From contig JAQSDB010000011.1 in NCBI GenBank assembly GCA_029945725.1, forward strand, positions 1-64,000: a DNA stretch of 64,000 nt, read 5' to 3'. Every line of letters starts with the position of its first letter. The first letter of the stretch is position 1. A program made the translations under genes and the position numbers. Source of the stretch: a bacterium (GTDB taxonomy: Bacteria > Pseudomonadota > Gammaproteobacteria > Pseudomonadales > Moraxellaceae). The notes under the pieces were generated by a model that worked only from the letters and a program-made list of their open reading frames with translations, was not told where the DNA came from and made no database searches. Shown piece by piece: positions 38,700-47,643 of this stretch.

Positions 38700-39503
38700 T
38701 CAGGCGGCCCGGCTTGCGTCGGAATTTTCCCGCTTTGCCCTGGCCAGAAAGAAAGGCAGTTGCTGGATCATGGCCAGTGAGGTGAAGTAAATGATCCAGT
38801 TCACGTGCTCGATCACCGGAAAATAATCCCGGTAGATCCAGAAATTCCCGATCAGGGCATCCGCCACCGGCGCCAGCAGCATGCCGGTGACCACGAGGCT
38901 GCTCGCGGCCCATCCATACGTCTTGATGATCCACAGCGTGGAGCCGGCCAGCACGGAGAGCAGCAACGTATACAAAAGGATGAGTGCCGAGGAGACGGCA
39001 TTGATGCGTGGATCATGATTCATTCCGTAAGCCAGCGTTCCTGCAAGCAGCATGAGCAGCACCGTCCCCGCCATCCACCGGGTACTGACGCGGTGCCGGC
39101 TGATCTGCCAGTTGACCAGCACGACCAGAAAATATCCCGGAAAGAAAAAACCGATGGCCTCGATGAGATAGCTGTGTTTGATGACGGCATCCCACTGGTA
39201 GTACTGCCCGAAATAATTGCGGTTAACGAAATCACCCAGAGTGCACAGCAGCAACGAGAAAAAACACAGGGTGGCGGTTTTTCGGACCAGCACATCCTGC
39301 CCGCTGGCCAGGCTCCACTGCCGGATTCTCCATCCCTGCATCAGGAGCAGCAGCACCAGCAGCATTTCCACGCTGCTGAAAACCTGCCGGCCTATGCTGC
39401 CGGCGGCAATGGGCAACAGGCCAAGCAGGGCAATGCCCTGCAGGAGTGTGGATGCGGTCACGATGATGACCACGCCGGCATTGATGCTGTCCTGTGTTTT
39501 CAA
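38700..39503 (-). CDS. Eight-helix membrane protein, unknown
   Basis: 267 residues with about eight hydrophobic segments. Polar residues inside helices include GDFVNRNYFGQYY (after helix 3) and ADALIGNFWIYRDYFP (after helix 7), which suggest a site with two acidic residues, somewhat like YhhN-type lysoplasmalogenases; this resemblance is weak. It is the last gene of a leftward series, 61 bases after the SRPBCC gene. Confidence 0.7.
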   Translation of the reverse strand: MKTQDSINAGVVIIVTASTLLQGIALLGLLPIAAGSIGRQVFSSVEMLLVLLLLMQGWRIRQWSLASGQDVLVRKTATLCFFSLLLCTLGDFVNRNYFGQYYQWDAVIKHSYLIEAIGFFFPGYFLVVLVNWQISRHRVSTRWMAGTVLLMLLAGTLAYGMNHDPRINAVSSALILLYTLLLSVLAGSTLWIIKTYGWAASSLVVTGMLLAPVADALIGNFWIYRDYFPVIEHVNWIIYFTSLAMIQQLPFFLARAKRENSDASRAA

Positions 39504-39564
39504 ACGCGGGTCCTGTTTTTTCTTGCGGGTGTTTTTGCGTGCGTCATGCGTTCAGCCGCCTGCA

Positions 39565-40011
39565 CTACTGGATAACCCGTTCCACGACCTTGCGCAGGAT
39601 CTGCAGGGACTCGGCGGATTCAAGTGCGATGCGCTTTTGCAGGACAAAGCGGTTGGCCAGGCGCATCAACAGGCCCGGCAGGTGGTATTCCAGCGTGCGG
39701 ATAAACAGCGTGCCGCTGGCCGTAGCCCGGCATTCGTAGGTGAGCAGCAGTTGCAGGCGATGATCACCTTGTGCCTTTGCCTGCCAGAGCAGGCCGGGGC
39801 GATAGTCGATGACATCCCAGCTGAGATGGCCGGCGCGGCCGCCGGCGTGGATGTCTTCCTCAAAATGGCTGCTGGCCGTCAGCGGGCCGCTGGGCCCCTC
39901 CACCTTGAGCGAGGAGGGATGCCATTCGGGCCAGCGCCTTGCCGTGCAGGCATAGGCAAGAACCAGCTCGGGGCTGCGTGCGATTTCAACCTGGTGCTGC
40001 ATGATGGTCAT
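39565..40011 (-). CDS. SRPBCC-family protein
   Basis: 148 residues with the START/polyketide-cyclase-like pattern: HQVEIARSPELVLAYACTARRWPEWHPSS at the N-terminus and a long C-terminal helix (MRLANRFVLQKRIALESAESLQILRK). Such proteins bind hydrophobic ligands in a deep cavity or act as cyclases. The first ATG (40011) is used; residue 4 is an alternative Met. It lies between the aldehyde dehydrogenase and membrane-protein genes, which suits a carrier for a lipid-like intermediate. No catalytic residues can be named. Confidence 0.75.
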   Translation of the reverse strand: MTIMQHQVEIARSPELVLAYACTARRWPEWHPSSLKVEGPSGPLTASSHFEEDIHAGGRAGHLSWDVIDYRPGLLWQAKAQGDHRLQLLLTYECRATASGTLFIRTLEYHLPGLLMRLANRFVLQKRIALESAESLQILRKVVERVIQ

Positions 40012-40145
40012 GGGTGAGTCCGTTGCGTGAGTCCGGAAAGGGTGTGTACTGGAGTCCGTGCCGTGCGGGCTTTCGGTATCAGCCCGGACGGCACGACAAT
40101 GGTTTTTAAAAACGGGTGTTGAAAAACGGTGTTGAAAATCGCCGG

Positions 40146-41588
40146 TCAGACGGTTTTCATGAACAGGGCGATCAGCTTGCGCGTGACATCGGTGTAGGGC
40201 GGGAAGAACATTTTCGCCAGCATGATTTGCGTGCGCACCACGGCGCGTTCATGCGAGAACGCCAGGAAGCCGTGATGGCCATGGCCGCTGCCGATGCCGG
40301 AATTGTTGACGCCGCCAAAGGGCAGGTTGCCGTGCAGGAACTGCACCACGCAATGATTGATGCAGGCACCACCCGAGGTGGTTTGCTGCATGACCTTGCT
40401 GATATTGCTTTGCTTGCGGCTCCAGATGTACAGCGCCAGTGGCTTGGGATCGGCATTGATGCGGGCGATCACGGTATCGAGCTGCTCGTAGCTGATGATG
40501 GGCAGTAGCGGTCCGAAAATTTCCTCGCTCATTATTTTTGCGTCGTCCGGAATGCCGTCGATCAGCGTCGGCGAGATATAGCGGCGGCTCTCGTCAATGT
40601 GGCCGCCTGTCAACACCCGCGCACCGCGCGCGGTGGCATCATCCAGCAGCGCTTTTACGCGGGCCGCATGGCGGTCATTGACGATGCGTGCCAGGCAGGG
40701 GCTGTTGATCTGCTGTGCATCCTTGCCGTAAGCCGCTTCGAGCGCGGCAAGACAATGCGCGATGAAGGCCTGTTTCACGCTGGCGTGAACATAGACGTGG
40801 TCGGGGGCGATACAGGTCTGGCCGTTGTTGGTGAACTTGGCCCAGAGAATGTTCTGTGCCGCGGCAGCAAGATCGGCGGTTTCGTCGACAATGGTCGGGG
40901 ACTTGCCACCGAGCTCCAGCGTGACGCTGGTGAGGTGTCTGGCTGCTGCGGCCATGACGATTTTGCCAACGGCAGGCGAGCCGGTGAAGAAGATGTGGTC
41001 AAAGGGCAGGTCGAGCAGGGCCTGTGCCACGGGGGCTTCACCCTCGAATAGCGCGACTTCATTTTCCTCGAAGGTTTCGCGCAGGATTCTGGCAATCACG
41101 GCCGAGGCATGCGGCGTCATTTCGGAAGGCTTGATAATGGCGGTATTGCCGGCAGCCAGCGCCGAGACAAGAGGCCCAAGGCTGAGGTTCACCGGATAAT
41201 TCCACGGCGCCACAATGAGCACGCGGCCCTTGGGTTCGTACTGCGTGTAGCCTTTTGTGCCCAGCATCATGCGCGACGGCCAGACTTTTTTCGGTTTCAT
41301 CCAGCCCCGCAGCTTGCGGATGGCATCGTTGGCCTCGGCAATCACCGGCAGGATTTCGGTCAGTTCGACTTCCGCGGCAGGTTTGCCAAAGTCGGCGAAA
41401 CCGGCCGCGATCACGGCATCCTTGTTGGCCAGCAACGCGGCTTTCAGTTTTTTTATTTTTGCCAGGCGCTCGGCCGCCGTCGACTGGCGCAGGCGCAGGG
41501 CCGTGCTGCGTTGTGCCTCGAAAACCCGTTTGATGTCGGCATGAATACGGGAGAGATCGGCGGTGGCGGGATTCACGGGGGTATTCAT
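40146..41588 (-). CDS. Aldehyde dehydrogenase (coniferyl-aldehyde-dehydrogenase type)
   Basis: NAD(P)-dependent oxidation of an aldehyde to the acid. APWNYPVNLSLGPLVSALAAGNTAIIKPSE is the class-3/CALDH cofactor region in segments; catalytic Glu in LELGGKSP and Cys in NNGQTCIAPD. 480 aa. The class is used on coniferyl aldehyde, medium-chain fatty and terpenoid aldehydes. It lies in a leftward series with SDR, hydroxylase and carotenoid oxygenase genes, so an aldehyde made by cleavage or alcohol oxidation is the likely substrate. Confidence 0.88.
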   Translation of the reverse strand: MNTPVNPATADLSRIHADIKRVFEAQRSTALRLRQSTAAERLAKIKKLKAALLANKDAVIAAGFADFGKPAAEVELTEILPVIAEANDAIRKLRGWMKPKKVWPSRMMLGTKGYTQYEPKGRVLIVAPWNYPVNLSLGPLVSALAAGNTAIIKPSEMTPHASAVIARILRETFEENEVALFEGEAPVAQALLDLPFDHIFFTGSPAVGKIVMAAAARHLTSVTLELGGKSPTIVDETADLAAAAQNILWAKFTNNGQTCIAPDHVYVHASVKQAFIAHCLAALEAAYGKDAQQINSPCLARIVNDRHAARVKALLDDATARGARVLTGGHIDESRRYISPTLIDGIPDDAKIMSEEIFGPLLPIISYEQLDTVIARINADPKPLALYIWSRKQSNISKVMQQTTSGGACINHCVVQFLHGNLPFGGVNNSGIGSGHGHHGFLAFSHERAVVRTQIMLAKMFFPPYTDVTRKLIALFMKTV

Positions 41589-41730
41589 GGCGAGCCTCTG
41601 CGTGCGGGATTCAATGGGGGCAGCCTACTGTTTTCATGCGACATGAGCCATTGCCTGATCCGGCCAGGCGATGGGCTGAATGCTTTTGCGCGCCGGCTGC
41701 GAGCGGCGGCAAAAGCACAAGGGATGCTGC

Positions 41731-42540
41731 TTACGGGCCGTCCTTTTGCAGGCGCTGCTGCAGGCGCTGGTCCATGCGCTGGAACAGGGGGCGGGTGAGG
41801 CGGATCACCTGTTCCGGCAGGGCGCTGAGCAGCACGCTGCCGAGGGTGCCGACCGGGCTGGCGATACGCGCCGGGCGTTTTTCCACGGCCTGCACAATCC
41901 AGCCGGCGGCTTCTTCCATGTCCATCATGCGCATGTGCTTGTAGATTTTCGTGCGTGAAGACATCGGTGTGCGCACCATGGGGAAATACACCGTGGTGAC
42001 GGCAATGCCCTTGTGACCAACCTCAACCGCCAGCGAACGTGAAAACGATTCCAGCGCCGACTTGCTGGCGAGATAGGCGGAGAAAAGGGGAATCGGAATC
42101 TGCGTCGACATGCTCGAGATGTTCACGACCTGGCCTGCGCCTTGCGCGAGAAACAAGGGCAGGAATTTCAGCGTGAGCCCGACGGCGCCGAAATAATTGA
42201 GCTGCATGGTGCGTTCGTAATCGTGCATGCGCTCGATGGATTCCTCGATGGGACGGCGGATGGAACGCGCGGCATTGTTCACCAGCACATCAATGCGCGG
42301 ATGTTCCCTGAGAATCTGTTCGGCGCAGTCTTCGCGTGAGCCGGCATCGGCAAGATCCACGGGATAAATCCAGACCAGGCCACCATCGGCGGCAATCTCG
42401 TGTTTCACACGTTCCAGCTCGTCGGCACGGCGTGCCAGCAGACACACGCGTGCTCCGGCGCTGGCGAGCTGCTTTGCTGCGCATTCACCGATGCCACTGG
42501 AGGCGCCGGTCAGCACGATGGTTTTGCCACGGATGGTCAT
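41731..42540 (-). CDS. SDR-family oxidoreductase
   Basis: Classical SDR: VLTGASSGIGECAAKQLA at the N-terminus, VNNAARSIRRP, Ser in VNISSMSTQ and SAYLASK giving Tyr and Lys. The C-terminal extension of about 60 residues with a basic/hydrophobic stretch resembles DHRS7/retinol-dehydrogenase-like proteins that sit on membranes. 269 aa. It lies 66 bases after the sterol-desaturase-like gene and upstream of the aldehyde dehydrogenase, giving an alcohol-aldehyde-acid sequence. Confidence 0.85.
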   Translation of the reverse strand: MTIRGKTIVLTGASSGIGECAAKQLASAGARVCLLARRADELERVKHEIAADGGLVWIYPVDLADAGSREDCAEQILREHPRIDVLVNNAARSIRRPIEESIERMHDYERTMQLNYFGAVGLTLKFLPLFLAQGAGQVVNISSMSTQIPIPLFSAYLASKSALESFSRSLAVEVGHKGIAVTTVYFPMVRTPMSSRTKIYKHMRMMDMEEAAGWIVQAVEKRPARIASPVGTLGSVLLSALPEQVIRLTRPLFQRMDQRLQQRLQKDGP

Positions 42541-42606
42541 TTATTTCTCCTGATCCTTTTCGTCAATGCCGGGTGTTCGGTGTCTGCCCGTCGGCATCCA
42601 TGTCTG

Positions 42607-43620
42607 TTATTTGGCGCCCGTTGCTGATCCGGCGGCCCCGTGACGTTCTCCGGTTTTTTCCGGCGTGCCTTCACCGTCAAGGCCGGTCCGTTCGACCGAC
42701 CAGGTATGAACGGGGGTGTGGCCGGGGCGTTCCCACTCCGGCGGCATCCAGAGATGTTTCAGGCGCTGTCCCAGCGCACCGGGCGCCATCACATCGCGAA
42801 ACATGTCGATCATTTCGTGAAAGTTCAGCACAAACCAGTTATGGCTTTTGATCTGGCGGGTAACGCCGTAGTCGACTTTTTCCACTTCCGGTTCATAGGT
42901 GCCGAAGAGGTGATCAAAAATCATCAGCACGCCGCCATAGTTCTTGTCGATGTATTGCGGATTGCGGCCGTGATGCGCGCGGTGGTTGGAGGCGGTATCA
43001 AACGTCCATTCGATCCAGCGATGCAGGCGCGGAATGGATTCGGTGTGGATGAACCACTGATAGGAAAGGTTCAGGCCGAACATGAAAAGGATGACGCCGG
43101 GATGCACGCCGAGAAAGACCGGCGGCAGGAAGAAAAACCAGACGCCGATGATGCCGTTGAGAATGCTCTGGCGTGCGGCGGTACTCATGTTCATGGTTTC
43201 GCCGGTGTGGTGCGAGACATGCTGTGTCCAGAACCAGCGGATGCGGTGCGCACTGCGGTGGTACCAGTAATAGCAGAACTCCTCGATAAAAAAGATTGCC
43301 ACCACGGTCCAGGCATTCACCGGAAGGGTGAACAGGCGGTGCTCGTACACCCAGGCAAAAGCGGCGCCCACCAGCAACAGGTTCATGACGGCTTCGGCGG
43401 CGTAATAACCCAGGCCGAGGCTGCTGCTGGCCAGCATTTCGCGCCAGTAAAAGCGCTGGCCGGGTGCGGCCACATCCCAGCGTCCGGTACGCCGCCGCAT
43501 GACCAGGAACTCGACCACAAACCCGAGAATGAACAGCGGCGTCATGGTCAGCACCACTACCTGTTTCCAGTCCACATGCGGGCCGAACGTGCTGTTGATC
43601 CAGGAGATGATGTCTTGCAT
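42607..43620 (-). CDS. Sterol desaturase / fatty acid hydroxylase family protein
   Basis: Membrane di-iron oxygenase. Three histidine clusters are visible: YWYHRSAHRIRWFW, QHVSHHTGE and NHRAHHGRN, with hydrophobic segments before and between them. 337 aa. The family hydroxylates or desaturates lipids, sterols, carotenoids and alkylglycerols. It begins 231 bases after the carotenoid oxygenase gene, beyond a terminator, so it likely has its own promoter. Confidence 0.88.
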   Translation of the reverse strand: MQDIISWINSTFGPHVDWKQVVVLTMTPLFILGFVVEFLVMRRRTGRWDVAAPGQRFYWREMLASSSLGLGYYAAEAVMNLLLVGAAFAWVYEHRLFTLPVNAWTVVAIFFIEEFCYYWYHRSAHRIRWFWTQHVSHHTGETMNMSTAARQSILNGIIGVWFFFLPPVFLGVHPGVILFMFGLNLSYQWFIHTESIPRLHRWIEWTFDTASNHRAHHGRNPQYIDKNYGGVLMIFDHLFGTYEPEVEKVDYGVTRQIKSHNWFVLNFHEMIDMFRDVMAPGALGQRLKHLWMPPEWERPGHTPVHTWSVERTGLDGEGTPEKTGERHGAAGSATGAK

Positions 43621-43772
43621 GGCCCGGCCTTTTTTTTATGGTTTGTGTGCCAGTCTACCGGGGGCCGGGAAGTTTGAATTGACCGATGGCGACACGGTAC
43701 AGACCCTTGCACTCCCTGCCTGTGCCGGCTTTCGCCATGGGCACGGCGGCCGGCGTCATGACGGACACCATG

Positions 43773-43808
43773 AAAAAGGCGCCCGTTGCAGGCAGCAGGC
43801 GCCTTTTT
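43773..43808 (-). terminator. Terminator after carotenoid oxygenase gene
   Basis: An 11-bp stem AAAAAGGCGCC / GGCGCCTTTTT with a 14-nt loop, 44 bases beyond the stop; effective on both strands. Confidence 0.85.
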
Positions 43809-43851
43809 ACTCTGCCGGCATTCCTGTCAGAACGCCGGGCGGGGCGGAGAC

Positions 43852-45276
43852 TCAGCCGGCAGCGCTACTGTCGGCGATCCAGTTGCCGTGAAAGCCGAGC
43901 GGCACGCGTACCGGCAGTTTTATTTCGGCCACGGCCGGGCCTGCCACATTGGCGGCATCCAGAATCACCACCCGGCTGTTGCGGCCATTCAGGTCGTGCA
44001 CATAGGACAGCAGCCAGCCGTCATTTTCGGCGGCAGCGGCGTGGCGCGGAACAAACACCACCTCACCGGTGAGCTGATCCGTCCCGTAGCTGTGGCGGCT
44101 GGTTTCGCCGGTCTGAAGATCATGGTGCAGGAGCACGTTGGCGACCGGTTTATCAATGTCATCAATGCCGACTACATAGGCGTGACGATACGGCTTGCCG
44201 GTGAGGCGCTCGTCAAAGCGCGGAAATTCCTGGCGCTCGGTGGACAGGACCTTGCGTTGTACGGCGTTGCCGCCGGCCGGCAGCGTCCAGCGTTCGAACG
44301 CCACTTTCTGGTTTTCCGGGCCCTGGCTGGAGTGGTCAAACATGCGCTCGTACACTACCACGTCGACCACCACCGAGCCGTCCTCGAGATCAAAGGCATT
44401 GCAGCTGTGAAAGACATAGCAGGGATCAATCGTGAACCAGCGCACGTCGCCGCTGTCGCCCTGGCGCGACAGCAAACCGACGCGGGCCTGGTGCCGCGGA
44501 TTCCAGCAATAGGGCAGTGGCGCACCAGTGAGGGCTGCCTTGACGGAAAACGTCACGGGCAGATCGAGGATCACCATGTATTTTTGCGTCATGGCGCAGT
44601 CATGCATCATCGGGCCGTGCTTGACCGCGATGTCGATTTTCTTCGTGACGCGCGACTGTTTGTCGACCACCAGGTAATTCACGCGGTTGTGCTGCAGGCC
44701 GTCGTAGCAGATGGCGTGCATTTCACCGGTGTCCGGATCGGTATGCGGATGCGCCGTGTAGCTGTTGTCCAGCGTGCTGTCGAAAAGCCCGTGCCGGACG
44801 GTGTTGAGCGAGGCATCCAGCTCCACCGGATAGGAACCGGCTTCCACCAGCGCCCAGAGGCGGCCGCCATGGCCGATGATGTTGGTGTTCACCACATCGG
44901 CAACGCCGCGGCGCGGGCCCGGGGCACGCGGTTTGCCAAGAGCCTTGTTGACGCTGTCGGTGCCGATGAAACGGTTGCGGTACCAGAGTGCCCGGCCGCC
45001 TTGCAGGCGCAGGCCGTGCACCATGCCGTCGCCGAGAAACCAGTGATGCGCCGCCGGATTTTCCACGTGCAGGGGATTGGGGCCGATGCGTGCCAGCATG
45101 CCGTTCAGTTCGGGCGGAATGGTGCCATGCACCTTCAGCTCCGTTTTCGTGTGCTCGGTCTGCAGCGGCGCAAACGGCCCCTCCAGAAAGGTATTGGCGG
45201 CGTTGTAGGGAACCCGTTTCTGCAAGCGTCTGGCGATCCAGTTAGCGCCTTTTTCCAGCATTCGTGCGGCGGCCAT
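43852..45276 (-). CDS. Carotenoid oxygenase family protein
   Basis: Non-heme Fe(II) dioxygenase of the carotenoid/stilbene-cleavage (RPE65/LSD) family. Candidate Fe ligands: His in TAHPHTD, PMMHDCAMT, YVFHSCNAF and the C-terminal LGFHGNW. GPNPLHVENPAAHHWFLGDGMVHGL is the N-terminal family block in parts. I start at ATG 45276, preceded by GGGAGAG; an upstream in-frame start at 45312 has no such site. 474 aa. The substrate (carotenoid, stilbene, isoeugenol-type) is open. A divergent TetR gene with paired palindromes lies 73 bases away. Confidence 0.87.
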   Translation of the reverse strand: MAAARMLEKGANWIARRLQKRVPYNAANTFLEGPFAPLQTEHTKTELKVHGTIPPELNGMLARIGPNPLHVENPAAHHWFLGDGMVHGLRLQGGRALWYRNRFIGTDSVNKALGKPRAPGPRRGVADVVNTNIIGHGGRLWALVEAGSYPVELDASLNTVRHGLFDSTLDNSYTAHPHTDPDTGEMHAICYDGLQHNRVNYLVVDKQSRVTKKIDIAVKHGPMMHDCAMTQKYMVILDLPVTFSVKAALTGAPLPYCWNPRHQARVGLLSRQGDSGDVRWFTIDPCYVFHSCNAFDLEDGSVVVDVVVYERMFDHSSQGPENQKVAFERWTLPAGGNAVQRKVLSTERQEFPRFDERLTGKPYRHAYVVGIDDIDKPVANVLLHHDLQTGETSRHSYGTDQLTGEVVFVPRHAAAAENDGWLLSYVHDLNGRNSRVVILDAANVAGPAVAEIKLPVRVPLGFHGNWIADSSAAG

Positions 45277-45323
45277 GAAATCTCTCCCTTTGCGTGTCTG
45301 GCATGAACGCATTCAATGTATAT

Positions 45324-45368
45324 GATGTGAACATTAGAGTCGTTCAGGATGTTTACGATGTCAACATC
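45324..45368. promoter_or_regulatory. Paired operator-like palindromes between carotenoid oxygenase and TetR genes
   Basis: GATGTGAACATT (45324-45335) and GATGTCAACATC (45357-45368) share ATGT-N2-ACA(T) symmetry and start 33 bp apart, about three helical turns. The second covers the start region of the TetR gene. The arrangement suits cooperative autorepression and control of the divergent oxygenase. Confidence 0.55.
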
Positions 45369-45981
45369 GGGTTCACGGCAAGCCGACAAGCCGACTGCCA
45401 GCTATCACCACGGCAATTTGCGCGAGACGCTGGTGGCCACGGGGCTGGAGCTGCTGGAGTCGGGGCAGAGTGCCGAATTCAGCCTGAGGGAGCTGGCGCG
45501 GCAGGTGGGGGTGTCGGCCAATGCCTCCTACCGGCATTTTTCCAGCAAGGAGGAACTGCTGTCGGCCATGGCCGCCGAAGGCTTCCGGCGCCTGGCGGCG
45601 GCACAGGCCACGGCCATGCAGACGCGGGCTGCGGCTTCGGACAGTTTTCTCGAGGGCGGACGCGCCTACGTGAGTTTTGCGCGCCAGCATCCGGCGCTGT
45701 TTCGCCTCATGTTCGGCCGTTTCAGCGTCGTGAACCGCAACGAGGAAATGCAGGCGGCCGGCCAGCTGGCGTTTCAGGGGCTGCGTTACGGCGTGGCGGC
45801 CGTGCTGGAAAGCGATGTTGATGCTGCTGCCGTGGCAACGGCGTCCATTCATGCCTGGAGCCTGGTGCACGGCCTCAGCCAGCTGATACTGGACGGGCAG
45901 TTTGATCAGCACGCCACCGATATTGATGCGCTGGTTGATGCGGTATTGCGGCAGGCGGCTGCTTCCCGCCAGAAATCCTGA
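45349..45981 (+). CDS. TetR-family regulator (divergent to carotenoid oxygenase)
   Basis: 210 residues: Ser/Gly-rich start, YHHGNLRETLVATGLELLE, then helix-turn-helix with FSLRELARQVGVSANASYRHFSSKEELL, and a C-terminal ligand domain with RLMFGRF and HAWSLVHGLSQLILDGQF, as in the WHG-type TetR group. ATG 45349 or 45358 may start it; both overlap the second palindrome. It probably represses the carotenoid oxygenase gene and itself. Confidence 0.87.
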   Translation: MFTMSTSGSRQADKPTASYHHGNLRETLVATGLELLESGQSAEFSLRELARQVGVSANASYRHFSSKEELLSAMAAEGFRRLAAAQATAMQTRAAASDSFLEGGRAYVSFARQHPALFRLMFGRFSVVNRNEEMQAAGQLAFQGLRYGVAAVLESDVDAAAVATASIHAWSLVHGLSQLILDGQFDQHATDIDALVDAVLRQAAASRQKS

Positions 45982-46006
45982 GGCCTTTTGCATAAACCTT
46001 GTGCAT

Positions 46007-46034
46007 AAAAAAGGCGCCTTGCGGCGCCTTTTTT
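46007..46034 (+). terminator. Bidirectional terminator
   Basis: AAAAAAGGCGCC / GGCGCCTTTTTT with a 4-nt loop, between convergent genes. It overlaps the stop codon of the kinase gene at 46033. Confidence 0.9.
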
Positions 46035-47418
46035 ATTTATGGCTTCCTGGCTGGAGATAGGGCTCCAGAATCTTGCGCGCAATGATCTGTGCATCAATGA
46101 CGGTCATGAAGGTGTAAGCCCCCATGAACTTGCGGCTGATGAACATGAACTCCTTGGGCGGCACCGAGAAGCTGCGGCTGGTGGCCGATTTGGCGGCCAT
46201 CGTGGCGGCGCGCACGTGCAGACGGCTTTTGGCCCAGCAGTATTCGCCTTTCGCATTCAGGGTTTCCGGCGGTGCATCCTTGAGATCGGAGAACGGTTCA
46301 ATGGCCAGGAAAAACAGGTCAATAATGCCGTCCTTGGTGCTGGCCGACATGTTGTCGAAGAAGGTGAAGCCGGTCATGGCGGCGAGCATGCCGTCACGAT
46401 CCTTGTAGAACGCCGCACGGCTCAGCTTGCGGGCGAGCTCCAGCAGGTCATCCGGAAAATCACGCACGGCACCGAAATCCAGCAGCACGATGCGGTCGGT
46501 TTCGCCTTCCTTGTCGGCAAGACGCACAAGGTAATTGCCGAAGTTGGGATCAGTCTGGATTTCACCCCACTCGAAAACTTCGCGGCAGCAGATATCCAGA
46601 GCGGCCTCGGCGATGCGGTTGCGGCGATCCTGCGACAGGCCCAGCACGATGGGGCTGTTGATGGGAACGCCGCGCTCGAAACTCATGCACAGCACGGTAT
46701 CCGTACAGTAGTCGGTGTAGATGCGCGGTACGGCATAACGCACATCATTTTTGAGGTAGGAATAAAAGAGGCGGGTGGTTTCCATTTCCTGCGGATAATT
46801 CACCTCGCGGTGCATCATCATGCGCACCTCGTCCAGCCATTCCTCGAACTCGCGTGACTGCGGCACGGCCTTGGTCAGGCGCAGCAGCTGCGTCACCAGA
46901 TTGAGATCGGTATCAATGGCCTGGGCGACGCCGGGGTACTGGATTTTCAATACCAGATCGGCGCCATCACTGCGCCGGCGAGCACGATGCACCTGGGCGA
47001 GCGAGGCGGCACCCAGCGGCTCGGGGTTGATGTCCAGCTCGCTGAAACGCTTTTCGCCGAGCTGGGCCCGCACCACGGGTTCCAGTGAAGACCAGGCCAG
47101 CGTGCTGGTGTCGTCATTGAGCTGATGCAGGGCGCTGGTGATTTCAGGTGGCAGGAAATGCTCGCCATAGAGCGCCATCATCTGGCCGATCTTGACCACC
47201 GAGCCCTTGAGCTTGCCCATTTCGCGCACGAGGTACTGCGCCTGCTCCGCCATCATGCGACGGCGTTTCTCTTCGCGCTCTCCCGGGGAGGCGAACATGG
47301 AGCCGGCGGCACCACTGGCCATGCGGGCACTGGCAATAAAACCGGCTTTGGCGAGAGAAAACCGGCGTTCAAAGGCACCGGTCTTGAGGCGTTTCATCTC
47401 GTGTGGGTTGTCGCTCAT
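46033..47418 (-). CDS. ABC1/UbiB (AarF)-family atypical kinase
   Basis: 461-residue member of the UbiB/ADCK family. KxGQ motif in VVKIGQMMALYGEHFLP, Ala-rich nucleotide loop PLGAASLAQVHRA, catalytic TDPNFGNYL and metal DFG in LLDFGAVRDF. The classical UbiB C-terminal membrane helices are not evident, so this is probably not the ubiquinone-biosynthesis UbiB but an ADCK-like paralogue. Function in lipid or quinone handling is likely but unproven. Confidence 0.85.
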   Translation of the reverse strand: MSDNPHEMKRLKTGAFERRFSLAKAGFIASARMASGAAGSMFASPGEREEKRRRMMAEQAQYLVREMGKLKGSVVKIGQMMALYGEHFLPPEITSALHQLNDDTSTLAWSSLEPVVRAQLGEKRFSELDINPEPLGAASLAQVHRARRRSDGADLVLKIQYPGVAQAIDTDLNLVTQLLRLTKAVPQSREFEEWLDEVRMMMHREVNYPQEMETTRLFYSYLKNDVRYAVPRIYTDYCTDTVLCMSFERGVPINSPIVLGLSQDRRNRIAEAALDICCREVFEWGEIQTDPNFGNYLVRLADKEGETDRIVLLDFGAVRDFPDDLLELARKLSRAAFYKDRDGMLAAMTGFTFFDNMSASTKDGIIDLFFLAIEPFSDLKDAPPETLNAKGEYCWAKSRLHVRAATMAAKSATSRSFSVPPKEFMFISRKFMGAYTFMTVIDAQIIARKILEPYLQPGSHK

Positions 47419-47643
47419 CAGTCATCCATCGGGCGGCAAGGCAGGGAGGCGGATATTCTACCTTAACGGCGTGGCTAAAAACCCGCTGAATCCACCGGGG
47501 CCGCCGCGGAAAATTGCCCACAAAATCCGGAAGGGCATTGCATGCCGGCCCGGCTGCCACTGCATTCAGGTCGCAACAGTCAGTGTTACCGGACGGCGTA
47601 GCCGTTATGATTTGCGCACCTCCTGTTGTTGAAGGCGCTTTAG

